Shown: positions 47,239-59,350 of the stretch, in pieces
Numbering within the stretch: the first letter of the stretch is position 1
How the letters are laid out: every line of letters begins with the position of its first letter
Origin: Hetaerina americana
Taxonomy: Eukaryota; Arthropoda; Insecta; Odonata; Calopterygidae
Direction of reading: 5' to 3'
Length of the DNA stretch: 64,000 bases
Assembly (NCBI GenBank): GCA_022747635.1
Contig: JAKTNV010000023.1
Location: forward strand, 8,802,678 to 8,866,677
Translations under genes and position numbers: made by a program
The notes under the pieces: generated by a model
Databases searched by the model: none
What the model was told of the DNA's origin: nothing
The model's input: the letters and a program-made list of their open reading frames with translations, nothing else

Positions 47239-49103
47239 TCTAGGTGAAAATCTCACTCGACACAAATCAAACAAATGTTTCCATGGTGTGTATTGTTGTT
47301 CATTTTCATCAAATAAACAAAATTAAACCCAGAATAAATCCTGAAAAACAAGAAATGAGCATAAAAGATGCTTCAGCGCAAGTGTTATTCTTACTATAAG
47401 AGCCCAAATTTCTAAAAATATTGCGAAAAACCACAATCTTCTTTTTTAGAGTGAATGTTTGAGGTGTATAGAAGGCATTTATTTCATTTTTAGAAAATTT
47501 AATTTTTCACATTTTTCCATGAAAAGTGCCAATACCCCCCCCTTTGGGTTCTAGGTGAAAATCTCACTCGACTCATATCAAACAAAAATGTTTCCATGGT
47601 GTGTATTCTTGTTCATTTTCATCAAATAAACAAAAAAAAACCCAGAATAAATCCTGAAGGACAAGAAATGAGCATAAAAGATGCTTCAGCGCAAGTGTTA
47701 TTGTTACTAAAAGAGCAAAAATTTCTATAAATTTTGCGAAAAACAATAATCTTCTATTTTAGAGTGAATGTTTGAGGTGTATAGAAGGCATTTATTTCAT
47801 TTTTAGAAAATTTAATTTTTCACATTTTTCCATGAAAAGTGCCAATACCCCCCCTTTCGGTTCTAGGTGAAAATCTCACTCGACCCAAATCAAACAAAAA
47901 TGTTTCCATGGTGTGTATTGTTGTTCATTTTCATCAAATAAACAAAATTAAACCCAGAATAAATCCTGAAGGACAAGAAATGAGCATAAAAGATGCTTCA
48001 GCGCAAGTGTTATTGTTACTAAAAGAGCAAAAATTTCTATAAATTTTGCGAAAAACAATAATCTTCTATTTTAGAGTGAATGTTTGAGGTGTATAGAAGG
48101 CATTTATTTCATTTTTAGAAAATTTAATTTTTCACATTTTTCCATGAAAAGTGCCAATACCCCCCCTTTCGGTTCTAGGTGAAAATCTCACTCGACTCAA
48201 ATCAAACAAAAATGTTTCCATGGTGTGTATTCTTGTTCATTTTCATCAAATAAACAAAAAAAACCCAGAATAAATCCTGAAGGACAAGAAATGAGCATAA
48301 AAGATGCTTCAGCGCAAGTGTTATTCTTACTATTAGAGCCCAAATTTCTAAAAATATTGCGAAAAACCACAATCTTCTTTTTTGGAGTGAATGTTTGAGG
48401 TCTATAGAAGGCATTTATTTCATTTTTAGAAAATTTAATTTTTCACATTTTTCCGTGAAAAGTGCCAATACCCCCCCTTTGGGTTCTAGGTGAAAATCTC
48501 ACTCGATACAAATAAAAAAAAATGTTTCCATGGTGTGTATTGTTGTTCATTTTCATCAAATAAACAAAATTAAACCCAGAATAAATCCTGAAAAACAAGG
48601 AATGAGCATAAAAGATGCTTCAGCGCAAGTGTTATTCTTACTATAAGAGCCCAAATTTCTAAAAATATTGCGAAAAACCACAATCTTCTTTTTTGGAGTG
48701 AATGTTTGAGGTGTATAGAAGGCATTTATTTCATTTTTAGAAAATTTAATTTTTCACATTTTTCCGTGAAAAGTGCCAATACCCTTTGGGTTCTAGGTGA
48801 AAATCTCACTCGATACAAATCAAAAAAAATGTTTCCATGGTGTGTATTGTTGTTCATTTTCATCAAATAAACAAAATTAAACCCAGAATAAATCCTGAAA
48901 AACAAGAAATGAGCATAAAAGATGCTTCAGCGCAAGTGTTATTCTTACAATAAGAGCCCAAATTTCTAAAAATATTGCGAAAAACCACAATCTTCTTTTT
49001 TAGAGTGAATGTTTGAGGTGTATAGAAGGCATTTATTTCATTTTTAGAAAATTTAATTTTTCACATTTTTCCATGAAAAGTGCCAATACCCCCCCCTTTG
49101 GGT
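47239..49103 (+). repeat. Six-monomer tandem duplication Q, second copy (1865 bp)
   Basis: Anchors 47239, 47550, 47862, 48174, 48485 and 48792, with the same markers as 45374-47238, including GAGGTCTATAG at about 48,397 and AACAAGGAATG. The last monomer keeps CTTACAATAAG and TTTTTTAGAGTG, which is the presumed original tail before the duplication created the mosaic at 46927. Confidence 0.85.
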
Positions 49104-49727
49104 TCTAGGTGAAAATCTCACTCGACTCAAATCAAACAAAAATGTTTCCATGGTGTGTATTCTTGTTCATTTTCATCAAATAAACAAAAAAAAACCCAGA
49201 ATAAATCCTGAAGGACAAGAAATGAGCATAAAAGATGCTTCAGCGCAAGTGTTAATGTTACTAAAAGAGCCCAAATTTCTAAAAATATTGCGAAAAACCA
49301 CAATCTTCTGTTTTAGAGTGAATTTTTGAGGTGTATAGAAGGCATTTATTTCATTTTTAGAAAATTTAATTTTTCTCATTTTTCCATGAAAAGTGCCAAT
49401 ACCCCCCCTTTCGGTTCTAGGTGAAAATCTCACTCGACACAAATCAAACAAAAATGTTTCCATGGTGTGTATTGTTGTTCATTTTCATCAAATAAACAAA
49501 ATTAAACCCAGAATAAATCCTGAAAGACAAGAAATGAGCATAAAAGATGCTTCAGCGCAAGTGTTATTGTTACTAAAAGAGCAAAAATTTCTATAAATTT
49601 TGCGAAAAACAATAATCTTCTATTTTAGAGTGAATGTTTGAGGTGTATAGAAGGCATTTATTTCATTTTTAGAAAATTTAATTTTTCACATTTTTCCATG
49701 AAAAGTGCCAATACCCCCCCTTTCGGT
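49104..49727 (+). repeat. Two linking monomers
   Basis: Anchors 49104 and 49416. The tail of the first (AGTGAATTTTTGAGG and TTTTTCTCATTTTTCC) and the second monomer (CACAAATC, GAAAGAC, then TTTCTATAAATTTTGCG) match 41946-42567 at a shift of about 7.16 kb. The head of the first (CTCAAATC, GAAGGAC) belongs to another class, so it too is a mosaic. Confidence 0.7.
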
Positions 49728-51590
49728 TCTAGGTGAAAATCTCACTCGACCCAAATCAAACAAAAATGTTTCCATGGTGTGTATTGTTGTTCATTTTCAT
49801 CAAATAAACAAAATTAAACCCAGAATAAATCCTGAAAAACAAGAAATGAGCATAAAAGATGCTTCAGCGCAAGTGTTATTGTTACTAAAAGAGCAAAAAT
49901 TTCTATAAATTTTGCGAAAAACAATAATCTTCTATTTTAGAGTGAATGTTTGAGGTGTATAGAAGGCATTTATTTCATTTTTAGAAAATTTAATTTTTCA
50001 CATTTTTCCATGAAAAGTGCCAATACCCCCCCTTTCGGTTCTAGGTGAAAATCTCACTCGACCCAAATCAAACAAAAATGTTTCCATGGTGTGTATTGTT
50101 GTTCATTTTCATCAAATAAACAAAATTAAACCCAGAATAAATCCTGAAAAACAAGAAATGAGCATAAAAGATGCTTCAGCGCAAGTGTTATTCTTACTAT
50201 AAGAGCCCAAATTTCAAAAAATAATGCGAAAAACCACAATCTTCTTTTTTGGAGTGAATGTTTGAGGTGTATAGAAGGCATTTATTTCATTTTAAGAAAA
50301 TTTAATTTTTCACATTTTTCCGTGAAAAGTGCCAATACCCCCTTTGGGTTCTAGGTGAAAATCTCACTCGATACAAATCAAAAAAAATGTTTCCATGGTG
50401 TGTATTGTTGTTCATTTTCATCAAATAAACAAAATTAAACCCAGAATAAATCCTGAAAAACAAGAAATGAGCATAAAAGATGCTTCAGCGCAAGTGTTAT
50501 TCTTACTATAAGAGCCCAAATTTCTAAAAATATTGCGAAAAACCACAATCTTTTGTTTTGGAGTGAATGTTTGAGGTGTATAGAAGGCACATATTTCATT
50601 TTTAGAAAATTTAATTTTTCACATTTTTCCATGAAAAGTGCCAATACCCCACCCTTTGGGTTCTAGGTGAAAATCTCACTCGACTCAAATCAAACAAAAA
50701 GTTTCCATGGTGTGTATTCTTGTTCATTTTCATCAAATAAACAAAAAAAACCCAGAATAAATCCTGAAGGACAAGAAATGAGCATAAAAGATGCTTCAGC
50801 GCAAGTGTTATTCTTACTATTAGAGCCCAAATTTCTAAAAATATAGCGAAAAACCACAATCTTCTTTTTTGGAGTGAATGTTTGAGGTGTATAGAAGGCA
50901 TTTATTTCATTTTTAGAAAATTTAATTTTTCACATTTTTCCGTGAAAAGTGCCAATACCCCCCCCTTTGGGTTCTAGGTGAAAATCTCACTCGATACAAA
51001 TCAAAAAAAATGTTTCCATGGTGTGTATTGTTGTTCATTTTCATCAAATAAACAAAATTAAACCCAGAATAAATCCTGAAAAACAAGAAATGAGCATAAA
51101 AGATGCTTCAGCGCAAGTGTTATTCTTACTATAAGAGCCCAAATTTCTAAAAATATTGCGAAAAACCACAATCTTCTTTTTTGGAGTGAATGTTTGAGGT
51201 GTATAGAAGGCATTTATTTCATTTTTAGAAAATTTAATTTTTCACATTTTTCCGTGAAAAGTGCCAATACCCTTTGGGTTCTAGGTGAAAATCTCACTCG
51301 ATACAAATCAAAAAAAATGTTTCCATGGTGTGTATTGTTGTTCATTTTCATCAAATAAACAAAATTAAACCCAGAATAAATCCTGAAAAACAAGAAATGA
51401 GCATAAAAGATGCTTCAGCGCAAGTGTTATTCTTACTATAAGAGCCCAAACTTCTAAAAATATTGCGAAAAACCACAATCTTCTTTTTTAGAGTGAATGT
51501 TTGAGGTGTATAGAAGGCATTTATTTCATTTTTAGAAAATTTAATTTTTCACATTTTTCCATGAAAAGTGCCAATACCCCCCCTTTCGGT
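49728..51590 (+). repeat. Six-monomer tandem duplication R, first copy (1863 bp)
   Basis: Anchors 49728, 50040, 50350, 50662, 50973 and 51280. Private markers: CATTTTAAGAAAATTT (about 50,290); AATCTTTTGTTTTGG with GGCACATATTTC (about 50,588); CCCCACCCTTTGG with the base-deleted AAAAAGTTTCC (about 50,695) and AAATATAGCG; AAACTTCTAAAA (about 51,448). All but the last recur at +1863 bp. Confidence 0.9.
51280..51590 (+). repeat. Short-C CGATAC monomer (exemplar)
   Basis: Only three C precede TTTGGG, and CGATACAAATC is followed by eight A because one C is lost. The class is confined to domain II, where it often alternates with long-C CGATAC copies. Confidence 0.85.
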
Positions 51591-53453
51591 TCTAGGTGAA
51601 AATCTCACTCGACCCAAATCAAACAAAAATGTTTCCATGGTGTGTATTGTTGTTCATTTTCATCAAATAAACAAAATTAAACCCAGAATAAATCCTGAAA
51701 AACAAGAAATGAGCATAAAAGATGCTTCAGCGCAAGTGTTATTGTTACTAAAAGAGCAAAAATTTCTATAAATTTTGCGAAAAACAATAATCTTCTATTT
51801 TAGAGTGAATGTTTGAGGTGTATAGAAGGCATTTATTTCATTTTTAGAAAATTTAATTTTTCACATTTTTCCATGAAAAGTGCCAATACCCCCCCTTTCG
51901 GTTCTAGGTGAAAATCTCACTCGACTCAAATCAAACAAAAATGTTTCCATGGTGTGTATTGTTGTTCATTTTCATCAAATAAACAAAATTAAACCCAGAA
52001 TAAATCCTGAAAAACAAGAAATGAGCATAAAAGATGCTTCAGCGCAAGTGTTATTCTTACTATAAGAGCCCAAATTTCAAAAAATAATGCGAAAAACCAC
52101 AATCTTCTTTTTTGGAGTGAATGTTTGAGGTGTATAGAAGGCATTTATTTCATTTTAAGAAAATTTAATTTTTCACATTTTTCCGTGAAAAGTGCCAATA
52201 CCCCCTTTGGGTTCTAGGTGAAAATCTCACTCGATACAAATCAAAAAAAATGTTTCCATGGTGTGTATTGTTGTTCATTTTCATCAAATAAACAAAATTA
52301 AACCCAGAATAAATCCTGAAAAACAAGAAATGAGCATAAAAGATGCTTCAGCGCAAGTGTTATTCTTACTATAAGAGCCCAAATTTCTAAAAATATTGCG
52401 AAAAACCACAATCTTTTGTTTTGGAGTGAATGTTTGAGGTGTATAGAAGGCACATATTTCATTTTTAGAAAATTTAATTTTTCACATTTTTCCATGAAAA
52501 GTGCCAATACCCCACCCTTTGGGTTCTAGGTGAAAATCTCACTCGACTCAAATCAAACAAAAAGTTTCCATGGTGTGTATTCTTGTTCATTTTCATCAAA
52601 TAAACAAAAAAAACCCAGAATAAATCCTGAAGGACAAGAAATGAGCATAAAAGATGCTTCAGCGCAAGTGTTATTCTTACTATTAGAGCCCAAATTTCTA
52701 AAAATATAGCGAAAAACCACAATCTTCTTTTTTGGAGTGAATGTTTGAGGTGTATAGAAGGCATTTATTTCATTTTTAGAAAATTTAATTTTTCACATTT
52801 TTCCGTGAAAAGTGCCAATACCCCCCCCTTTGGGTTCTAGGTGAAAATCTCACTCGATACAAATCAAAAAAAATGTTTCCATGGTGTGTATTGTTGTTCA
52901 TTTTCATCAAATAAACAAAATTAAACCCAGAATAAATCCTGAAAAACAAGAAATGAGCATAAAAGATGCTTCAGCGCAAGTGTTATTCTTACTATAAGAG
53001 CCCAAATTTCTAAAAATATTGCGAAAAACCACAATCTTCTTTTTTGGAGTGAATGTTTGAGGTGTATAGAAGGCATTTATTTCATTTTTAGAAAATTTAA
53101 TTTTTCACATTTTTCCGTGAAAAGTGCCAATACCCTTTGGGTTCTAGGTGAAAATCTCACTCGATACAAATCAAAAAAAATGTTTCCATGGTGTGTATTG
53201 TTGTTCATTTTCATCAAATAAACAAAATTAAACCCAGAATAAATCCTGAAAAACAAGAAATGAGCATAAAAGATGCTTCAGCGCAAGTGTTATTCTTACT
53301 ATAAGAGCCCAAATTTCTAAAAATATTGCGAAAAACCACAATCTTCTTTTTTAGAGTGAATGTTTGAGGTGTATAGAAGGCATTTATTTCATTTTTAGAA
53401 AATTTAATTTTTCACATTTTTCCATGAAAAGTGCCAATACCCCCCCTTTCGGT
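51591..53453 (+). repeat. Six-monomer tandem duplication R, second copy (1863 bp)
   Basis: Anchors 51591, 51903, 52213, 52525, 52836 and 53143. It is almost identical to 49728-51590; the differences seen are CGACTC for CGACCC in the second monomer and AAATTTC for AAACTTC in the last. A third copy of this six-monomer series lies at 59351-61214, inside the 25-monomer duplication. Confidence 0.9.
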
Positions 53454-55633
53454 TCTAGGTGAAAATCTCACTCGACCCAAATCAAACAAAAATGTTTCCA
53501 TGGTGTGTATTGTTGTTCATTTTCATCAAATAAACAAAATTAAACCCAGAATAAATCCTGAAAAACAAGAAATGAGCATAAAAGATGCTTCAGCGCAAGT
53601 GTTATTGTTACTAAAAGAGCAAAAATTTCTATAAATTTTGCGAAAAACAATAATCTTCTATTTTAGAGTGAATGTTTGAGGTGTATAGAAGGCATTTATT
53701 TCATTTTAAAAAATTTAATTTTTCACATTTTTCCATGAAAAGTGCCAATACCCCCCCTTTCGGTTCTAGGTGAAAATCTCACTCGACCCAAATCAAACAA
53801 AAATGCTTCCATGGTGTGTATTGTTGTTCATTTTCATCAAATAAACAAAATTAAACCCAGAATAAATCCTGAAAAACAAGAAATGAGCATAAAAGATGTT
53901 TCAGCGCAAGTGTTATTCTTACTATAAGAGCCCAAATTTCTAAAAATATTGCGAAAAACCACAATCTTCTTTTTTGGAGTGAATGTTTGAGGTGTATAGA
54001 AGGCATTTATTTCATTTTTAGAAAATTTAATTTTTCACATTTTTCCATGAAAAGTGCCAATACCCCCCCTTTCGGTTCTAGGTGAAAATTTCACTCGACC
54101 CAAATCAAACAAAAATGTTTCCATGGTGTGTATTGTTGTTCATTTTCATCAAATAAACAAAATTAAACCCAGAATAAATCCTGAAAAACAAGAAATGAGC
54201 ATAAAAGATGCTTCAGCGCAAGTGTTATTCTTACTATAAGAGCCCAAATTTCAAAAAATAATGCGAAAAACCACAATCTTCTTTTTTGGAGTGAATGTTT
54301 GAGGTGTATAGAAGGCATATATTTCATTTTTAGAAAATTTAATTTTTCACATTTTTCCGTGAAAAGTGCCAATACCCCCCCCTTTGGGTTCTAGGTGAAA
54401 ATCTCACTCGACACAAATCAAACAAAAATGTTTCCATGGTGTGTATTGTTGTTCATTTTCATCAAATAAACAAAATTAAACCCAGAATAAATCCTGAAAA
54501 ACAAGAAATGAGCATAAAAGATGCTTCAGCGCAAGTGTTATTGTTACTAAAAGAGCAAAAATTTCTATAAATTTTGCGAAAAACAATAATCTTCTATTTT
54601 AGAGTGAATGTTTGAGGTGTATAGGAGGCATTTATTTCATTTTTAGAAAATTTAATTTTTCACATTTTTCCATGAAAAGTGCCAATACCCCCCCTTTCGG
54701 TTCTAGGTGAAAATCTCACTCGACCCAAATCAAACAAAAATGTTTCCATGGTGTGTATTGTTGTTCATTTTCATCAAATAAACAAAATTAAACCCAGAAT
54801 AAATCCTGAAAAACAAGAAATGAGCATAAAAGATGCTTCAGCGCAAGTGTTATTCTTACTATAAGAGCCCAAATTTCAAAAAATAATGCGAAAAACCACA
54901 ATCTTCTTTTTTGGAGTGAATGTTTGAGGTGTATAGAAGGCATTTATTTCATTTTTAGAAAATTTAATTTTTCACATTTTTCCGTGAAAAGTGCCAATAC
55001 CCCCCCCCTTTGGGTTCTAGGTGAAAATCTCACTCGATACAAATCAAAAAAAATGTTTCCATGGTGTGTATTGTTGTTCATTTTCATCAAATAAACAAAA
55101 TTAAACCCAGAATAAATCCTGAAGGACAAGAAATGAGCATAAAAGATGCTTCAGCGCAAGTGTTATTGTTACTAAAAGAGCAAAAATTTCCATAAATTTT
55201 GCGAAAAACAATAATCTTCTATTTTAGAGTGAATGTTTGAGGTGTATAGAAGGCATTTATTTCATTTTTAGAAAATTTAATTTTTCACATTTTTCCATGA
55301 AAAGTGCCAATACCCCCCCTTTCGGTTCTAGGTGAAAATCTCACTCGACCCAAATCAAAAAAAATGTTTCCATGGTGTGTATTGTTGTTCATTTTCATCA
55401 AATAAACAAAATTAAACCCAGAATAAATCCTGAAAAACAAGAAATGAGCATAAAAGATGCTTCAGCGCAAGTGTTATTCTTACTATAAGAGCCAAAATTT
55501 CTAAAAATATTGCGAAAAACCACAATCTTCTGTTTTGGAGTGAATGTTTGAGGTGTATAGAAGGCATTTATTTCATTTTTAGAAAATTTAATTTTTCACA
55601 TTTTTCCGTGAAAAGTGCCAATACCCTTTGGGT

Positions 55634-57800
55634 TCTAGGTGAAAATCTCACTCGATACAAATCAAAAAAAATGTTTCCATGGTGTGTATTGTTGTTCATT
55701 TTCATCAAATAAACAAAATTAAACCCAGAATAAATCCTGAAAAACAAGAAATGAGCATAAAAGATGCTTCAGCGCAAGTGTTATTCTTACTATAAGAGCC
55801 CAAACTTCTAAAAATATTGCGAAAAACCACAATCTTCTTTTTTAGAGTGAATGTTTGAGGTGTATAGAAGGCATTTATTTCATTTTTAGAAAATTTAATT
55901 TTTCACATTTTTCCGTGAAAAGTGCCAATACCCCCCCTTTGGGTTCTAGGTGAAAATCTCACTCGATACAAATCAAAAAAAATGTTTCCATGGTGTGTAT
56001 TGTTGTTCATTTTCATCAAATAAACAAAATTAAACCCAGAATAAATCCTGAAAAACAAGAAATGAGCATAAAAGATGCTTCAGCGCAAGTGTTATTCTTA
56101 CTATAAGAGCCCAAATTTCTAAAAATATTGCGAAAAAACCACAATCTTCTTTTTTGGAGTGAATGTTTGAGGTGTATAGAAGGCATTTATTTCATTTTTA
56201 GAAAATTTAATTTTTCACATTTTTCCGTGAAAGTGCCAATACCCTTTGGGTTCTAGGTGAAAATCTCACTCGATACAAATCAAAAAAAATGTTTCCATGG
56301 TGTGTATTGTTGTTCATTTTCATCAAATAAACAAAATTAAACCCAGAATAAATCCTGAAAAACAAGAAATGAGCATAAAAGATGCTTCAGCGCAAGTGTT
56401 ATTCTTACTATAAGAGCCCAAATTTCTAAAAATATTGCGAAAAACCACAATCTTCTTTTTTGGAGTGAATGTTTGAGGTGTATAGAAGGCATTTATTTCA
56501 TTTTTAGAAAATTTAATTTTTCACATTTTTCCGTGAAAAGTGCCAATACCCTTTGGGTTCTAGGTGAAAATCTCACTAAACACAAATCAAACAAATGTTT
56601 CCATGGTGTGTATTGTTGTTCATTTTCATCAAATAAAAAAAATTAAACCCAGAATAAATCCTGAAAAACAAGAAATGAGCATAAAAGATGCTTCAGCGCA
56701 AGTGTTATTCTTACTATAAGAGCCCAAATTTCTAAAAATATTGCGAAAAACCACAATCTTCTTTTTTAGAGTGAATGTTTGAGGTGTATAGAAGGCATTT
56801 ATTTCATTTTTAGAAAATTTAATTTTTCACATTTTTCCATGAAAAGTGCCAATACCCCCCCCTTTGGGTTCTAGGTGAAAATCTCACTCGAAACAAATCA
56901 AACAAAAATGTTTCCATGGTGTGTATTTTTGTTCATTTTCATCAAATAAACAAAATTAAACCCAGAATAAATCCTAAAAAACAAGAAATGAGCATAAAAG
57001 ATGCTTCAGCGCAAGTGTTAATGTTACTAAAAGAGCCCAAATTTCTAAAAATATTGCGAAAAACCACAATCTTCTGTTTTAGAGTGAATTTTTGAGGTGT
57101 ATAGAAGGCATTTATTTCATTTTTAGAAAATTTAATTTTTCTCATTTTTCCGTGAAAAGTGCCAATACCCTTTGGGTTCTAGGTGAAAATCTCACTAGAC
57201 ACAAATCAAACAAATGTTTCCATGGTGTGTATTGTTGTTCATTTTCATCAAATAAATAAAATAAAACTCAGAATAAATCCTGAAAGACAAGAAATGAGCA
57301 TAAAAGATGCTTCAGCGCAAGTGTTATGTTTACTAAAAGAGCAAAAATTTCTATAAATTCTGCGAAAAACAATAATCTTCTATTTTAGAGTGAATGTTTG
57401 AGGTGTATAGAAGGCATTTATTTCATTTTTAGAAAATTTAATTTTTCACATTTTTCCATGAAAAGTGCCAATACCCCCCCTTTCGGTTCTAGGTGAAAAT
57501 CTCACTCGACCCAAATCAAACAAAAATGTTTCCATGGTGTGTATTGTTGTTCATTTTCATCAAATAAACAAAATTAAACCCAGAATAAATCCTGAAAAAC
57601 AAGAAATGAGCATAAAAGATGCTTCAGCGCAAGTGTTATTCTTACTATAAGAGCCAAAATTTCTAAAAATATTGCGAAAAACCACAATCTTCTGTTTTGG
57701 AGTGAATGTTTGAGGTGTATAGAAGGCATTTATTTCATTTTTAGAAAATTTAATTTTTCACATTTTTCCATGAAAAGTGCCAATACCCCCCCCTTTGGGT
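55634..57800 (+). repeat. Seven monomers absent from the second S copy
   Basis: Anchors 55634, 55945, 56252, 56559, 56870, 57178 and 57488. It is rich in short-C CGATAC copies. It also holds CACTAAACAC (about 56,575), a GTATTTTTG monomer with CGAAACAAATC (56870), and a CACTAGAC monomer with AAATAAATAAAATAAAAC (57178) resembling 39462. The monomers just before (55327) and at its end (57488) both carry GAGCCAAAATTTC and CTGTTTTGGAG, giving a matched pair of sites for the exchange. Confidence 0.75.
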
Positions 57801-58111
57801 TCTAGGTGAAAATCTCACTCGACTCAAATCAAACAAAAATGTTTCCATGGTGTGTATTCTTGTTCATTTTCATCAAATAAACAAAAAAAACCCAGAATAA
57901 ATCCTGAAGGACAAGAAATGAGCATAAAAGATGCTTCAGCGCAAGTGTTATTCTTACTATTAGAGCCCAAATTTCTAAAAATATTGCGAAAAACCACAAT
58001 CTTCTTTTTTGGAGTGAATGTTTGAGGTGTATAGAAGGCATTTATTTCATTTTTAGAAAATTTAATTTTTCACATTTTTCCGTGAAAAGTGCCAATACCC
58101 CCCCTTTGGGT

Positions 58112-58730
58112 TCTAGGTGAAAATCTCACTCGATACAAATCAAAAAAAATGTTTCCATGGTGTGTATTGTTGTTCATTTTCATCAAATAAACAAAATTAA
58201 ACCCAGAATAAATCCTGAAAAACAAGAAATGAGCATAAAAGATGCTTCAGCGCAAGTGTTATTCTTACTATAAGAGCCCAAATTTCTAAAAATATTGCGA
58301 AAAACCACAATCTTCTTTTTTGGAGTGAATGTTTGAGGTGTATAGAAGGCATTTATTTCATTTTTAGAAAATTTAATTTTTCACATTTTTCCGTGAAAAG
58401 TGCCAATACCCTTTGGGTTCTAGGTGAAAATCTCACTCGATACAAATCAAAAAAAATGTTTCCATGGTGTGTATTGTTGTTCATTTTCATCAAATAAACA
58501 AAATTAAACCCAGAATAAATCCTGAAAAACAAGAAATGAGCATAAAAGATGCTTCAGCGCAAGTGTTATTCTTACTATAAGAGCCCAAATTTCTAAAAAT
58601 ATTGCGAAAAACCACAATCTTCTTTTTTGGAGTGAATGTTTGAGGTGTATAGAAGGCATTTATTTCATTTTTAGAAAATTTAATTTTTCACATTTTTCCG
58701 TGAAAAGTGCCAATACCCCCCCCTTTGGGT
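58112..58730 (+). repeat. Dimer unit: long-C plus short-C CGATAC monomers, first copy (619 bp)
   Basis: The anchor at 58112 follows a long C-run and the anchor at 58419 follows ATACCC only; both monomers have CGATACAAATC and eight A. The same pair follows at 58731-59350, again 619-620 bp long. This is the shortest higher-order period seen in the window. Confidence 0.8.
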
Positions 58731-59350
58731 TCTAGGTGAAAATCTCACTCGATACAAATCAAAAAAAATGTTTCCATGGTGTGTATTGTTGTTCATTTTC
58801 ATCAAATAAACAAAATTAAACCCAGAATAAATCCTGAAAAACAAGAAATGAGCATAAAAGATGCTTCAGCGCAAGTGTTATTCTTACTATAAGAGCCCAA
58901 ATTTCTAAAAATATTGCGAAAAACCACAATCTTCTTTTTTGGAGTGAATGTTTGAGGTGTATAGAAGGCATTTATTTCATTTTTAGAAAATTTAATTTTT
59001 CACATTTTTCCGTGAAAAGTGCCAATACCCTTTGGGTTCTAGGTGAAAATCTCACTCGATACAAATCAAAAAAAATGTTTCCATGGTGTGTATTGTTGTT
59101 CATTTTCATCAAATAAACAAAATTAAACCCAGAATAAATCCTGAAAAACAAGAAATGAGCATAAAAAGAATGCTTCAGCGCAAGTGTTATTCTTACTATA
59201 AGAGCCCAAACTTCTAAAAATATTGCGAAAAACCACAATCTTCTTTTTTAGAGTGAATGTTTGAGGTGTATAGAAGGCATTTATTTCATTTTTAGAAAAT
59301 TTAATTTTTCACATTTTTCCATGAAAAGTGCCAATACCCCCCCTTTCGGT
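58731..59350 (+). repeat. Dimer unit, second copy (620 bp)
   Basis: Anchors 58731 (long C) and 59038 (short C). Its second monomer also starts the second S copy and carries AAACTTCTAAAA and a two-base expansion, AAAAAGAATGC. The pair 55945/56252 has the same long/short alternation, so the dimer is a recurrent module. Confidence 0.75.

Larger units (their letters stand above)
51280..59037 (+). repeat. 25-monomer duplication S, first copy (7.76 kb)
   Basis: Runs from the short-C AAACTTC monomer (51280) to the monomer before its counterpart at 59038. Anchors from 51591 to 55327 recur at a constant +7760 or +7761 bp. The markers found at both places include CATTTTAAGAAA, CCCCACCCTTTGG, ATGCTTCC, GATGTTTCAG, GGCATATATTTC (54,316), GTATAGGAGGC (54,622) and TTTCCATAAATTTT (55,186). 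The stretch 55634-57800 (seven monomers) has no counterpart in the second copy within the window. The unit contains the second R block and a dimer series at its right end. Confidence 0.88.
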
